In this document: positions 42,372-51,742 of the stretch, piece after piece
Layout: every line of letters begins with the position of its first letter
Numbering within the stretch: the stretch's first letter is position 1
From: Streptomyces sp. NBC_01294
Lineage (GTDB): Bacteria; Actinomycetota; Actinomycetes; Streptomycetales; Streptomycetaceae
Direction of reading: 5' to 3'
Assembly: GCF_035917235.1 (NCBI RefSeq)
Contig: NZ_CP108423.1
Span: forward strand, 7,159,501 to 7,223,500
Length of the DNA: 64,000 nt
The notes under the pieces: generated by a model
Seen by the model: the letters and a program-made list of their open reading frames with translations, nothing else
Databases searched by the model: none
What the model was told of the DNA's origin: nothing
Made by a program: the position numbers and the translations under genes

Positions 42372-44249
42372 ATGGCCATGCACGCAGGAGAACCGACCAC
42401 GGTCACTCAGGGGTCGGCCCAGGAGGAGCCTCCTGATACCGGCGGTTCCGGGGCCGGGGACCGGCACAAGCTGACTGCCCTCCAGGGCCTCGCCGCGCTG
42501 TCGCTCGACGCGATGGCGTCCGTGGCGTACGGGCCCGAGGCGGTCGTCCTGGTCCTGGCCGCGGCCGGTGCCTACGGCATGGGCTTTACCCTCCCCGTCA
42601 CCTTGGCCATCGCCGCCCTGCTCGCGGTACTGGTTGCCTCGTACAGGCAGGTGATCGCAGCGTTCCCGGACGGGGGAGGCTCGTACGCGGTCGCCAAGCG
42701 GCATCTGGGCCGGCGCACCAGCCTGGTCGCGGCCGCCTCGCTCATTCTCGACTACGTGCTGAACGTCGCGGTGTCCGTCACCGCCGGCGTCGCCGCCCTG
42801 ACCTCGGCCTTCCCTGGGCTGCACGGGGAGCGGGTCTGGATCTGCCTCGCGGTCCTGGTGCTGGTGACCGCCGTGAACCTGCGCGGGGTCGTGGACTCCG
42901 CCAAGGCCTTCCTCGTACCGACCGCGCTCTTCGTCGGGTCGATCCTGGCGATGATCACGGTCGGTCTCTTCCGCGACGGCCCGGTCAGCACCGCCTCCGC
43001 GGCCGGACATGCCTCCGCGCTCGGCGAGGGCGCTACCGGCGTCGGCGCGCTGCTGCTGTTGAAGGCTTTTGCCGCGGGCTGCTCGGCCCTGACGGGCGTC
43101 GAGGCCGTGGCCAATGCCGTGCCGTCCTTCCGTGCCCCGGCTGCCCGCCGGGCCCAGCGCACCGAGGTGGCTCTCGGTGCGCTGCTCGGCGTCATGCTGA
43201 TCGGGCTGTCGGTGCTGATCGGCCGCTTCCACCTACAGCCCGTTGAGGGCGTCACCGTCCTGGCCCAGCTTGCGGACGCGTCCTTTGGGCACAACGCTGC
43301 TTTCTACATAGTCCAGTTCGCCACCATGGTGCTGCTGGCGCTCGCCGCGAACACCTCCTTCGGCGGGCTTCCGGTGCTGATGAGCCTGTTGGCCCGCGAC
43401 AACCACCTGCCGCACGTCTTCGCCCTCAAGGCGGACCGCCAGGTGCACCGGCACGGGGTCGTTTGGCTGGCACTCGTATCGGCCGTTCTGCTCGTTCTCT
43501 CCGGCGGCGACACCAACACCCTCGTCCCGCTCTTCGCCATCGGCGTCTTCGTCGGCTTCACCATCTGCCAGGTCGGCATGGTCCGGCACTGGTACGGCGA
43601 ACGGCCCAAGGGCTGGCAGGCCAAGGCCGCCCTCAACGGCTTCGGCGCCCTGCTGACCGGTGTGTCGGCCGTCGTCGTCACCGCCACCAAGTTCACCGAG
43701 GGCGCCTGGCTGATCGTGCTCGCGCTGCCGCTGATCGTCCTCGGCTTCGGACGCGTCCACCGCGCGTACACCGAGATCGGCGAACGCCTCGAACTCGGCC
43801 GCGTCCCGCAGCCCCCGCACCGGGCCCACTCGCTGGTCGTGGTCCCCGTCTCCGGTCTGTCCCGACTGACCTGTCAGGCCCTGACCGCCGCCCGCTCCCT
43901 CGGCGACGAAGTCCTCGCCGTCACCGTCACCCACCCCACACCTGAGGACCGTCAGAGCGCCGAAGCCATCCGGCGTGACTGGGAGTTGTGGAATCCCGGC
44001 GTCGACCTCATCGAACTCCCCTCGGAGACGCGCTCCCTCGGCCGCCCAGTGTCCGGCTATGTGCGGGAGCTCGTCCGGAGCCATCCGGACGCGCAGGTGA
44101 CCGTCCTCATTCCGGAGACCGAACCCGCCCGTCTCTGGCAGCGGCTGCTGCAGAACCAGCGCGGCGCGGTTGTGGCCCACGCTGTCCGCCGCGACACCGA
44201 CGCCGTGATCTGCCGACTGCGCTTCCGCGTCACTGCCGACGCACATTGA
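42372..44249 (+). CDS. KimA-like K+ transporter (APC superfamily), 625 aa
   Basis: High-affinity K+/H+ symporter of the KimA family (APC fold), judged by similarity to Bacillus KimA: LSLDAMASVAYGPEAVVLVL, SYRQVIAAFPDGGGSYAV, KAFAAGCSALTGVEAVANAV and ANTSFGGLPVLMSLLARDNH. Twelve transmembrane segments are followed by a ~150-residue USP-like cytoplasmic domain (SLVVVPVSGLSRLTCQAL to RLWQRLLQNQRG), the c-di-AMP-controlled part in Bacillus. The start ATG 42372 lies 12 bases after GGAGG, long but acceptable; ATG 42378 and GTG 42303 are alternatives. Divergent from kdpF3 and near a lone kdpB, so K+ supply is the likely role. Confidence 0.85.
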   Translation: MAMHAGEPTTVTQGSAQEEPPDTGGSGAGDRHKLTALQGLAALSLDAMASVAYGPEAVVLVLAAAGAYGMGFTLPVTLAIAALLAVLVASYRQVIAAFPDGGGSYAVAKRHLGRRTSLVAAASLILDYVLNVAVSVTAGVAALTSAFPGLHGERVWICLAVLVLVTAVNLRGVVDSAKAFLVPTALFVGSILAMITVGLFRDGPVSTASAAGHASALGEGATGVGALLLLKAFAAGCSALTGVEAVANAVPSFRAPAARRAQRTEVALGALLGVMLIGLSVLIGRFHLQPVEGVTVLAQLADASFGHNAAFYIVQFATMVLLALAANTSFGGLPVLMSLLARDNHLPHVFALKADRQVHRHGVVWLALVSAVLLVLSGGDTNTLVPLFAIGVFVGFTICQVGMVRHWYGERPKGWQAKAALNGFGALLTGVSAVVVTATKFTEGAWLIVLALPLIVLGFGRVHRAYTEIGERLELGRVPQPPHRAHSLVVVPVSGLSRLTCQALTAARSLGDEVLAVTVTHPTPEDRQSAEAIRRDWELWNPGVDLIELPSETRSLGRPVSGYVRELVRSHPDAQVTVLIPETEPARLWQRLLQNQRGAVVAHAVRRDTDAVICRLRFRVTADAH

Positions 44250-44273
44250 CGTGCCCTTGATGGTGGTTTGACA
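44246..44273 (+). promoter_or_regulatory. Triple phased repeat upstream of the lone kdpB
   Basis: TTGACG at 44246, TTGATG at 44257 and TTGACA at 44268 are exactly 11 bases apart. The unit is the reverse complement of the CGTCAA unit seen elsewhere, 230 bases before the kdpB2 start. Confidence 0.5.
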
Positions 44274-44501
44274 CTTCTCGTGCGCTGCCATCAAGAAGGT
44301 GCCAATTCCCTGGCCTGTATGCGTCTTACCCCCCGAGCGGGCAGTAGTTTCCTGCCTGTTGCGCCGCCGGGGAGCCATGCTCACGTGACGGCCGAGGGGG
44401 TCCATGGTGACATTCCCCGGCGGCGACACCCCTCACCCGCACCCCTGCCCACCCGGCCGGGTGGCCCAGTCGATCCCACATCCCACTGAGAAGGTCCCTT
44501 C

Positions 44502-46652
44502 ATGCCTCGCGCCGCCGCGCAGCACGTTCCTCCAGGCCTCGGAACCCCGCCGCGGACACCGCCTACCCGCCCGTCCCGCAAACGCTCCGGGCAGGCGAAC
44601 ATGCTGGAGCCCGAGCGGCTGGCAGCTTCCGTCGGCGAGGCGGTCCACAAGCTCCACCCGCGTGAGCTGGTGAAGAAGCCGGTGCTGTTCGTCGTCGCGG
44701 TCGGATCCGTCCTGACCACGCTCTCGGCGCTCATCCACCCGTCCGTCTTCACCTGGGTGATCAGCGTCTGGCTGTGGCTGACGGTCCTGTTCGCCAACCT
44801 GGCCGAGGCGGTCGCGGAGGGCCGGGGGCGAGCGCAGGCGGAGTCGCTCCGCAAGGCACGTACGGACACGGTCGCGCTGCGGCTGAACCATTGGACCTAC
44901 GGGGCGAACCTGCGCCGGGCCGAGACCGAGGCGGTGACTCCGGCCGAGCTCCAGCCCTTCGACTTCGTCCTCGTCGAGGCGGGTGAACTGGTCCCGGCCG
45001 ACGGGGACGTGGTCGACGGGGCCGCCATGGTGGACGAGTCGGCCGTCACCGGTGAATCGGCCCCGGTCCTGCGGGAGTCGGGTGGCGACCGGTCCGGAGT
45101 GACCGGCGGTACGACGGTCCTGTCCGACTCGATCGTCGTACGGGTCACCTCGCGCCCCGGGAACAGCTTCCTGGACCGGATGATCGCCCTGGTCGAGGGT
45201 GCGTCCCGGCAGAAGACCCCGAACGAGATCGCGCTGAACATCCTGCTGGCCGCCCTGACCGTTGTGTTCATCTTGGTCGTGGTCAGCCTCGAGCCGATGG
45301 CCGCGTACGCGGGCGCCGCGCAGTCGACGACCGTCCTGGTGGCGCTCCTCGTCACGCTCATCCCCACCACCATCGGCGCCCTGCTCTCCGCAATCGGCAT
45401 CGCCGGCATGGACCGCCTGGTGCAGCGCAACGTCCTCGCGATGTCCGGCCGAGCGGTCGAGGCGGCTGGCGACGTGAACACCCTCCTCCTCGACAAGACC
45501 GGCACCATCACCCTCGGCAACCGGGAAGCCGCTGCCTTCATCCCGCTCCCCGGCGTCGATCAGACCAAGCTCGCGGACGCCGCGCAGCTGTCCTCCCTTG
45601 CCGACGAAACGCCCGAAGGCCGCTCCGTCGTGGCCCTGGCCGGCCAGTATGGGCTCCAGCCGGCCGCCCAAGAGGACCTCAGTAACCCCCGCTTCACCGA
45701 GTTCAGCGCCCGCACCCGGATGAGCGGGATCAACCTGAGCTGGGACAACGGCGCCGGCTGTGCCATCCGCAAGGGCGCAACTGCTCAAGTCTGCGACTGG
45801 GTGGCGATGCGCGGTGGGACCGTGCAGGCGGAAGCCGTCGCATGGTCGGCCACCGTGTCCGAGTCCGGGGGCACTCCCCTGCTGGTCGCCGTGCACGACT
45901 GGGACGGGCCGCGCGTCCTCGGCATCATCCACCTCAAGGATGTAGTCAAGGACGGCATCCGGGAGCGCTTCGCGGAGCTGCGCGCCATGGGGATCCGCAC
46001 GGTCATGGTGACCGGGGACAACGAGCTGACGGCCAGGGCAATCGCCGCCGAGGCAGGCGTCGACGAATACCTGGCCGAGGCCACCCCCGAGGACAAGCTC
46101 GAGCTGATCAAGCGGGAACAGGCCGGCGGCAAGCTCGTAGCGATGACGGGCGACGGCACGAACGACGCCCCGGCGCTCGCGCAAGCCGATGTGGGCGTGG
46201 CGATGAACACCGGAACCTCGGCCGCCAAGGAAGCCGGGAACATGGTCGATCTCGACTCCAACCCCACCAAGCTCATCGACATCGTCGAGATCGGCAAACA
46301 GCTCCTCATCACCCGAGGCGCGCTCACCACGTTCTCCATCACGAATGACGTCGCGAAGTACTTCGCGATCATCCCCGCCATGTTCGCGTCGGCTTACCCT
46401 GGCCTCGGAGCCCTCAACATCATGGGCCTGCACAGCCCGCAGTCCGCCATCACCTCGGCGATCATCTTCAACGCCCTGATCATCGTGGCTCTCATCCCGC
46501 TCGCCCTGCGCGGCGTCCGCTACAAGCCCGCCTCAGCCCACGACCTGCTGCGTCGCAACCTGGCGGTCTACGGGCTCGGCGGCCTCGTCCTGCCCTTCGT
46601 CGGGATCAAGCTCATCGACCTGGTGGTGTCCACCGTCCCCGGCCTCGGCTGA
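44502..46652 (+). CDS. Stand-alone KdpB-type P-ATPase (kdpB2), 716 aa
   Basis: Second KdpB paralogue with all catalytic parts: [45 protein letters not shown] and the membrane block [17 protein letters not shown]. It is about 70% identical by eye to the operon KdpB. Differences are a Pro/Arg-rich N-terminal tail of ~35 residues, a longer actuator segment ([17 protein letters not shown]) and a shortened nucleotide domain around [13 protein letters not shown]. No kdpA or kdpC adjoins it. It may pair with the operon KdpA/C under some conditions, or work as a different cation pump. The ATG 44502 follows GAGAAGG. Confidence 0.92.
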   Translation: MPRAAAQHVPPGLGTPPRTPPTRPSRKRSGQANMLEPERLAASVGEAVHKLHPRELVKKPVLFVVAVGSVLTTLSALIHPSVFTWVISVWLWLTVLFANLAEAVAEGRGRAQAESLRKARTDTVALRLNHWTYGANLRRAETEAVTPAELQPFDFVLVEAGELVPADGDVVDGAAMVDESAVTGESAPVLRESGGDRSGVTGGTTVLSDSIVVRVTSRPGNSFLDRMIALVEGASRQKTPNEIALNILLAALTVVFILVVVSLEPMAAYAGAAQSTTVLVALLVTLIPTTIGALLSAIGIAGMDRLVQRNVLAMSGRAVEAAGDVNTLLLDKTGTITLGNREAAAFIPLPGVDQTKLADAAQLSSLADETPEGRSVVALAGQYGLQPAAQEDLSNPRFTEFSARTRMSGINLSWDNGAGCAIRKGATAQVCDWVAMRGGTVQAEAVAWSATVSESGGTPLLVAVHDWDGPRVLGIIHLKDVVKDGIRERFAELRAMGIRTVMVTGDNELTARAIAAEAGVDEYLAEATPEDKLELIKREQAGGKLVAMTGDGTNDAPALAQADVGVAMNTGTSAAKEAGNMVDLDSNPTKLIDIVEIGKQLLITRGALTTFSITNDVAKYFAIIPAMFASAYPGLGALNIMGLHSPQSAITSAIIFNALIIVALIPLALRGVRYKPASAHDLLRRNLAVYGLGGLVLPFVGIKLIDLVVSTVPGLG

Positions 46653-46987
46653 AGTCCGTCAATGGCTCGTCAGAGGGCCATCAGGGCTCTTGAGCCCACA
46701 GCCGCACGCCGGTTGGATGGATGACGTGAACATTGGTCAGCGTCACGATGACCGGCCACCGTCATGGCGGAGCCGTGCAGGGATCACGTCGGTGCCGCCG
46801 GCGAAGTGCCCTGCTCACCTTCCGGTGCGCTAGCACCCGTTGACTCCCGGCCCGTCCATGTGTGGCCCGGCCGTGATCACTGCGTACCGCCGGGCGTGCT
46901 GACGCCCGTACGCGATACCCATTCACCTTCACCGCACGGCCGCTTCCCGCAACGGGCGGCCGCCGTGCCCTTCCCCAGGAACCACTC
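46653..46987. other. Regulatory region between kdpB2 and the SDR gene
   Basis: No gene seen. It contains the triple operator at 46657-46684 and further GTCAGCGTCACGATGACC-like sequence near 46736. It should hold the SDR/GNAT promoter. Confidence 0.55.
46657..46684 (+). promoter_or_regulatory. Triple phased operator upstream of SDR1
   Basis: CGTCAA at 46657, CGTCAG at 46668 and CATCAG at 46679 are exactly 11 bases apart, in gene orientation. Confidence 0.6.
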
Positions 46988-47794
46988 ATGTCTTCCTTCC
47001 TGTCCGGCCGTACCATCCTGGTCACCGGCGCCACCTCCGGCATCGGCTACGAGACCGCCCGCCGGCTCGCCGAGTGCGGTGCGACGGTGCTCCTCCACGG
47101 CCGTACCCCTGCGGAGGCCCGGGCAGCTGTGGACCGCCTCATCGCCACCGCCGACGTCGACGCGGACATGCTGCGCCCGTGTGCGGCGGACTTCGCGCAC
47201 CTCGACGAGGTGGAGCGACTCGCGAACCGGATCACCGCCGGGTACCCGCACCTCGACGTCCTGGTCAACAACGCCGCCGTCGCGGCGCCGGAGCGCCACA
47301 CCGTCACCCCGGACGGCAACGAGCTCGCCTTCCAGGTCAACTTCCTCGCCCACTACCTGCTGACGAACCTGCTGGAACCGGTACTGACCACCGACCCGGG
47401 CGGCCGCGTCGTCAACGTCTCCTCCTCGATGCACCGCACCGGTTCCATCATGTGGAACGACCCCAACCGGACCCGCCGTTACTCCCGCCTCGCCGCGTAC
47501 GCGCAGTCGCAGCTGGCGCTCACGGTCTTCGCCGCCGACCCGCGTGTGACCGCCGTCTCCGTGAACCCGGGCGTGTGCGAAACCGCCCTGAGGCCGCTGT
47601 ACGGACACGAAGGCGCGACGCCGTCCGAGGGGGCCGCCCACGTCGCGAGGCTGTGCGACCCAGCCGTCGAGATCGTCAACGGGGCCTACTACGACCGGAG
47701 CGAGCGGATGGAGCCCGCCTCCGGCGCGACCGAGGAGCGCACGGTCAAGCGGCTGAACAAGCTCGCTGACGTGCTCGTCGGCCACTCTGCCTGA
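46988..47794 (+). CDS. Short-chain dehydrogenase-like protein with YxxxQ (SDR1), 268 aa
   Basis: NAD(P)-binding Rossmann protein of the classical SDR type (retinol-dehydrogenase/WWOX-like). Cofactor motif TGATSGIG lies at 14-21, then NNAA near 92-95 and the catalytic Ser in VVNVSSS. The active-site Tyr is Tyr171, but the Lys expected four residues later is Gln175 (YAQSQ). That Lys normally lowers the Tyr pKa and holds the nicotinamide ribose, so activity may be lost or changed. The paralogue at 55481 has the same replacement. The gene is part of a cassette with a bL37-like relic and a GNAT gene, and its promoter carries phased operators. Confidence 0.88.
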   Translation: MSSFLSGRTILVTGATSGIGYETARRLAECGATVLLHGRTPAEARAAVDRLIATADVDADMLRPCAADFAHLDEVERLANRITAGYPHLDVLVNNAAVAAPERHTVTPDGNELAFQVNFLAHYLLTNLLEPVLTTDPGGRVVNVSSSMHRTGSIMWNDPNRTRRYSRLAAYAQSQLALTVFAADPRVTAVSVNPGVCETALRPLYGHEGATPSEGAAHVARLCDPAVEIVNGAYYDRSERMEPASGATEERTVKRLNKLADVLVGHSA

Positions 47795-47799
47795 GGGCG

Positions 47800-47838
47800 C
47801 AAGCCCGACGCCCGAACAAAGCCAACCACGGCCGCAAG
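47800..47838 (+). pseudogene. Relic of a bL37-like small basic protein gene
   Basis: Between SDR1 and GNAT1 one frame reads QARRPNKANHGRK, the same kind of tail as bL37-type proteins (KANHGRRP) and as the intact gene at 55392 in the second cassette. There is no start codon or ribosome binding site, and the frame continues past the expected end, so it is a decayed copy. Confidence 0.45.
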
Positions 47839-47943
47839 GCCGGCCAGCGTCGCCTTCCCGCTCGCGCTGGTTCCCCCGCGGGGGCGGCCCACCGTCCCGG
47901 GCCGCCCCCGCACCTCTTCCCTTCCACCTAGGCGGCATCCGTC

Positions 47944-48726
47944 GTGATCCAGCTCCTTCCCACCCGTCTCCCCGCCCTCGCCCGCTGGTTCCCCGGCGGG
48001 GCCCCGGGCGTCGCGGCCCTCCCCGAGCACGTCCTCGCCACCGGTGCCGGTCAGTGGTGGGCGGACCGTGCCGTGGACCCGCGGGTCGTGGCGGTCTCCA
48101 GCGGGGATCACGTCCTGCTGCGAGGAGAGCCTGGTGTGTTGTCTCCCGAGGCCCTCGCTCCCTTCGCGGGCAGTTACATCGAGGCCCCGGCCCGCTTCCT
48201 GCCCGCCCTCGGGGGCGCGTTCGCGCGCGTCGATCCGTGGGAGCGCATGGTCTACGTACACCGGGCGCCTGCCCTGGCCGCCCGCCCGGCACCCGGGATC
48301 ACGGTGCGCCGGCTGACCCCGCAGGACGCGCCGGCACTCGTCGCTCTCGGCCCCGAGGCGGCCTGGATCCACAGGACCTGGGGCGGCCCGGAGCAGCTCG
48401 CCGCCTCCGGCCTCGGCTGGGGAGCCTTCCACCGGGGCCGCGCCCTCTCGGTGGCCTGCACGTACTTCCTCGGCAGCGGCTACGAGGACGTCGCCGCCCT
48501 CGCGGACCCCGGCCACCGTCGGCAACACCTCGCGCTCGCCTGCGTCACCGCCCTGTGCCAGGACATCGCCGCCCGCGGCCGTACGCCGAGCTGGACCTGC
48601 TCCCGCGACAACCGCCCAAGCCGCCTCCTCGCCTGGTCGGCGGGCTTCCGCCTGACCCGCGAATACGTCCACTACGCGACCGGCCCCGCTCGCCGTCTGA
48701 CGCTCGCCAGGGGAGAGGCTGCGTGA
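47944..48726 (+). CDS. GNAT-type acetyltransferase-like protein (GNAT1), 260 aa
   Basis: Cytoplasmic protein with a C-terminal GNAT-like half. GAFHRGRALSVACTYFLGSGYE at about residues 160-180 fits the central beta strands, and SRDNRPSRLLAWSAGFRLTRE fits the acetyl-CoA-side end (N-x-x-S-x-x-L-x-x-x-x-GF). The N-terminal ~100 residues (LPALARWFPGGAPG, DHVLLRGEP) are a separate, conserved domain. The start GTG 47944 is supported by the paralogue at 54544, which starts at the same point. The substrate is unknown. Confidence 0.8.
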   Translation: MIQLLPTRLPALARWFPGGAPGVAALPEHVLATGAGQWWADRAVDPRVVAVSSGDHVLLRGEPGVLSPEALAPFAGSYIEAPARFLPALGGAFARVDPWERMVYVHRAPALAARPAPGITVRRLTPQDAPALVALGPEAAWIHRTWGGPEQLAASGLGWGAFHRGRALSVACTYFLGSGYEDVAALADPGHRRQHLALACVTALCQDIAARGRTPSWTCSRDNRPSRLLAWSAGFRLTREYVHYATGPARRLTLARGEAA

Positions 48727-48771
48727 CCTCGTACGGGAGCCCGGACCGGGTGACGTGAGGGCACGAGGCAG

Positions 48772-50790
48772 TTACCGCGGGGTCTCGGAATTCCGGGTGG
48801 GTTCTCCGCGGCGGACGGAGCCCGGGGCGCGGGCCGCGGGGTGGTCGGCGTGCGAAGAGGAGGTCAGCTGCCACGGGACGCTGGTGACCATGACGCCCGG
48901 GGTGAAGAGCAGTCGACTCTTCAGCCACAGCGCGGACTGGTTGTGGAGGAGGTTCTCCCACCAGTGGCCGACGACGTACTCGGGGATGAAGACGCCCACC
49001 ACATCACGCGGGCTCTCCCGCCGGATCGAGCGGACGTACTCGACGACGGGACGAGTGATCTCGCGGTATGGGGAGTCGAGGATCTTCAGCGGGATCTCGA
49101 TCCCGTACTCCTCCCACTGCCGCTTCAGTGACTCCGCCGCTTCACGGTCCACGGAGATGGTGAGCGCTTCCAGGTGGTTGGGGCGGAAGGCCCGTGCGTA
49201 GGACAAGGCCCGCAGGGTCGGCTTGTGGATGGTGGAGACGAGCACGATCGCGAAGACCCGGGGCGGTGGTGCCAGCTCTCTTCGCGGATCGGTGACGGTC
49301 AGCTCGGCCGCCGTACGGTCGTAGTGGCGCCGGATGCCACGCATCATCACCCACAGCACGAGCGCGGCGAGTACGGCGAGCCAGGCGCCCTGGGTGAACT
49401 TGGTGGCCAGCACGATCACCAGGACCAGGCCGGTCACGCAGGCGCCGAGGCCGTTGACGGACCGGGCGACCTGATGGCTGCGGCGCACCGCCGGGTCGGT
49501 CTCGGTGCGCAACTCGCGGTTCCAGTGCCGGACCATGCCGAGCTGGGAGAGCGTGAAGGAGGTGAACACGCCCAGGATGTACAGGTGGATGAGGTCGGTG
49601 ACGTTGGCCTTGTAGACCCACAGCAGCACTGCGGCGACGGTCGCGAGCGCCAGGATGCCGTTGGAGAACGCCAGCCGGTCGCCGCGGTTGTGCAGTTGCC
49701 GGGGCAGATAGCGGTGCTGGGCGAGGATCGAGGCGAGCAGCGGGAAGCCGTTGTAGGCGGTGTTGGCCGCCAGGATCAGGATGAGCGCGGTCGCCGCCTG
49801 CATGAAGTAGAAGCCGAAGCTGTCCGAGCCGCCGAAGACGGAGGCCGCCAGCTGGGCGATCACGGTGCGCTGGGTGTACGCCTCGCAGTCCGCCAGCCCG
49901 GTCAGCCGGCAGGGGTCTTCGACGATGTGCACCTTGGCGACCATCGCGAGGGTGGTGACGCCCACGAACATGGTGATGGCGATGGCGCCCATGGCCAGCA
50001 TGGTCTTCGCCGCGTTGACGGACTTGGGCTTGCGGAAGGCCGGCACGCCGTTGGAGATCGCCTCGACGCCGGTCAGGGCCGTACAGCCGCTGGAGAAGGC
50101 GCGCAGCACGAGCATCAGCAGGGCGAACCCTGCCAGGCCCGCGTCGGCGGGGTCCGGCTCGATGCCGTACGCGGCGCTCTCGGCGACCGGGGCGTCGCCC
50201 AGCAGGTAGCGGAAGAGTCCCGTCCCCACCATGATCAGCACGCCGCCGATGAAGAGGTACGTCGGCGTGGCGAAGGCCCGCCCGGATTCGCGGACGCCGC
50301 GCAGATTCATCGCGGTCAGCAAGGCGACGAAGCCGACCGCGATTCCCACCCGGTGCTCGGCCAGGCTCGGCAGCGCCGAGATGATGTTGTCCACGCCCGA
50401 GGCGACCGACACGGCCACCGTCATCACGTAGTCGACCAGCAGCGAGGCGGCCACCACGAGACCGACGGAGGGCCCCAGGTTCGTGGAGGCGACCTCGTAC
50501 GATCCGCCGCCGCTGGGGTACGCGTGCACGACCTGCCGGTACGAGAGCACCACCACGGTCATCAGCAACACGACCGCCAGCGCGATCCACGGCGTGAAGT
50601 GCAGATAGGCGAGGCCGCCCAGCGTCAGCACCAGCAGGATCTCCTGCGTGGCGTACGCCACCGAGGACAGCGGGTCGGAGGCGAAGATCGGGAGCGCGAG
50701 GCGTTTGGGCAGAAGGGTTTCGCCCAGCTCCTCGCTGCGCATCGCCCGGCCGATCACAAGACGCTTCAGCAGACCCGTCACGTTGAACAC
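48772..50790 (-). CDS. Second KimA-like K+ transporter (APC superfamily), 672 aa
   Basis: KimA-type transporter with LPIFASDPLSSVAYATQEIL, SYRQVVHAYPSGGGSYEVAS, LRAFSSGCTALTGVEAISNG and AANTAYNGFPLLASILAQ, all close to Bacillus KimA. Twelve transmembrane segments and a C-terminal USP-like domain (IVLVSTIHKPTLRALSYARA to NLLHNQSALWLKSRLLF). It differs in a loop containing two Cys (EDPCRLTGLADCEAYTQRT) and in a polar ~25-residue tail. The start is uncertain: GTG 50790 (MFNVTGLLKRLVIGRAMRSE) fits homologues, GTG 50781 is an alternative, and no strong ribosome binding site was seen. Confidence 0.85.
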   Translation of the reverse strand: MFNVTGLLKRLVIGRAMRSEELGETLLPKRLALPIFASDPLSSVAYATQEILLVLTLGGLAYLHFTPWIALAVVLLMTVVVLSYRQVVHAYPSGGGSYEVASTNLGPSVGLVVAASLLVDYVMTVAVSVASGVDNIISALPSLAEHRVGIAVGFVALLTAMNLRGVRESGRAFATPTYLFIGGVLIMVGTGLFRYLLGDAPVAESAAYGIEPDPADAGLAGFALLMLVLRAFSSGCTALTGVEAISNGVPAFRKPKSVNAAKTMLAMGAIAITMFVGVTTLAMVAKVHIVEDPCRLTGLADCEAYTQRTVIAQLAASVFGGSDSFGFYFMQAATALILILAANTAYNGFPLLASILAQHRYLPRQLHNRGDRLAFSNGILALATVAAVLLWVYKANVTDLIHLYILGVFTSFTLSQLGMVRHWNRELRTETDPAVRRSHQVARSVNGLGACVTGLVLVIVLATKFTQGAWLAVLAALVLWVMMRGIRRHYDRTAAELTVTDPRRELAPPPRVFAIVLVSTIHKPTLRALSYARAFRPNHLEALTISVDREAAESLKRQWEEYGIEIPLKILDSPYREITRPVVEYVRSIRRESPRDVVGVFIPEYVVGHWWENLLHNQSALWLKSRLLFTPGVMVTSVPWQLTSSSHADHPAARAPGSVRRGEPTRNSETPR

Positions 50791-50917
50791 GGCCGGAGCG
50801 TAGGCGCAGAAAGCCCGGCCCGTGCACGCGCAGCATGAGGACGCCGCCGAATGATCCCGGATGGAAGGACGAAGTGGTCGGCAAATGGCCCTGGAGCACC
50901 CGGTGCCCGAGCACCGG

Positions 50918-51478
50918 TCAGTGCAAGCCGGAGACCTTGAAGACCGTCCGCGCCGTTTCACGGTCGATGCGCTCTGCAAGCTGGTGCAGGGCGGTCGCGC
51001 CGCACACCAGCGTGCCACGCTGGAGCGACGTGACGGTGTCCGCGTCGAGACGCCGCCACAGAGCAGGATTGCGGGTGAGGACGGTGGGGTCGATCTCGAC
51101 CACGCTGCCATCCACGTCCCGCAGGAGCATGCGCTGGGCCACGCCGTCGAACCAGTGGACCGAGACGAGGGAATCGGTACGGACGCTGTGCTCGACCAGC
51201 ACTCCGCGGACGGTCAGCAGGCCGGGACGCGCGAAGACCTTGGGCGGCAGCAGGATCAAGAAGAAGAGGGCGGCCAAACCGGTCCACAGGGCGGCGCGGG
51301 GAAGGCTGAGGTAGCCGACGCCCGTGTCCACCACGAGCAGGGTCGCCAACAGCAGGGAGGCGGCGCGGATCGCCGTACGTCTCTCACCTGCCCAGTGGAT
51401 GTCGTATACCCACGGTCCAGCAGGGTTCGCGCGCTCGGCACGCGCACCGGTCGCAGCCAGTGTGAAGCGTCGTCCCAT
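50918..51478 (-). CDS. Two-helix membrane protein of unknown function, 186 aa
   Basis: Residues ~35-85 contain two hydrophobic segments (IRAASLLLATLLVVDTGVGY, ALWTGLAALFFLILLPPKVF). They are followed by a ~100-residue cytoplasmic beta-rich domain that reads like a PH-type fold (LLTVRGVLVEHSVRTDSLVS, RMLLRDVDGSVVEIDPTVL). The start is ATG 51478. Phased CGTCAR operators lie 42-80 bases upstream, so it is a candidate member of the same K+/osmotic regulon as kdp. I recognise no named family. Confidence 0.75.
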   Translation of the reverse strand: MGRRFTLAATGARAERANPAGPWVYDIHWAGERRTAIRAASLLLATLLVVDTGVGYLSLPRAALWTGLAALFFLILLPPKVFARPGLLTVRGVLVEHSVRTDSLVSVHWFDGVAQRMLLRDVDGSVVEIDPTVLTRNPALWRRLDADTVTSLQRGTLVCGATALHQLAERIDRETARTVFKVSGLH

Positions 51479-51519
51479 GAGGACGACGCTACGGCGGCTG
51501 GAGCAGTCCGAGCCGAACC

Positions 51520-51557
51520 CTGACGAACTACTGACGCCGTGGCGCGGCTTTTTGACG
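51520..51557 (-). promoter_or_regulatory. Phased operator upstream of the two-helix membrane protein
   Basis: CTGACG at 51520, CTGACG at 51531 and TTGACG at 51552 (spacings 11 and 21). On the minus strand these are CGTCAA/G units in gene orientation. Confidence 0.55.
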
Positions 51558-51742
51558 GGCCCATGGCGGCGAGGTGCCGACGTCTCCGGAGTGCGGAATC
51601 GGGGTGCCATCGAGGGCCCGTCAAAATGCCGATCTTTCTGCGCATGAGTGTCGTCAACGTGCCGGTTGTTTCGAACAGTTGAGCCTGATGCTGGCCTGCA
51701 CGCGGGGCGTACGAGCGCCCGGGTGTGAGGCTGGAGGGGCGT

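Noticed and set aside
44433..46433. 666-codon minus-strand open frame opposite kdpB2
   Set aside because: Antisense shadow of an intact KdpB paralogue; no family match.
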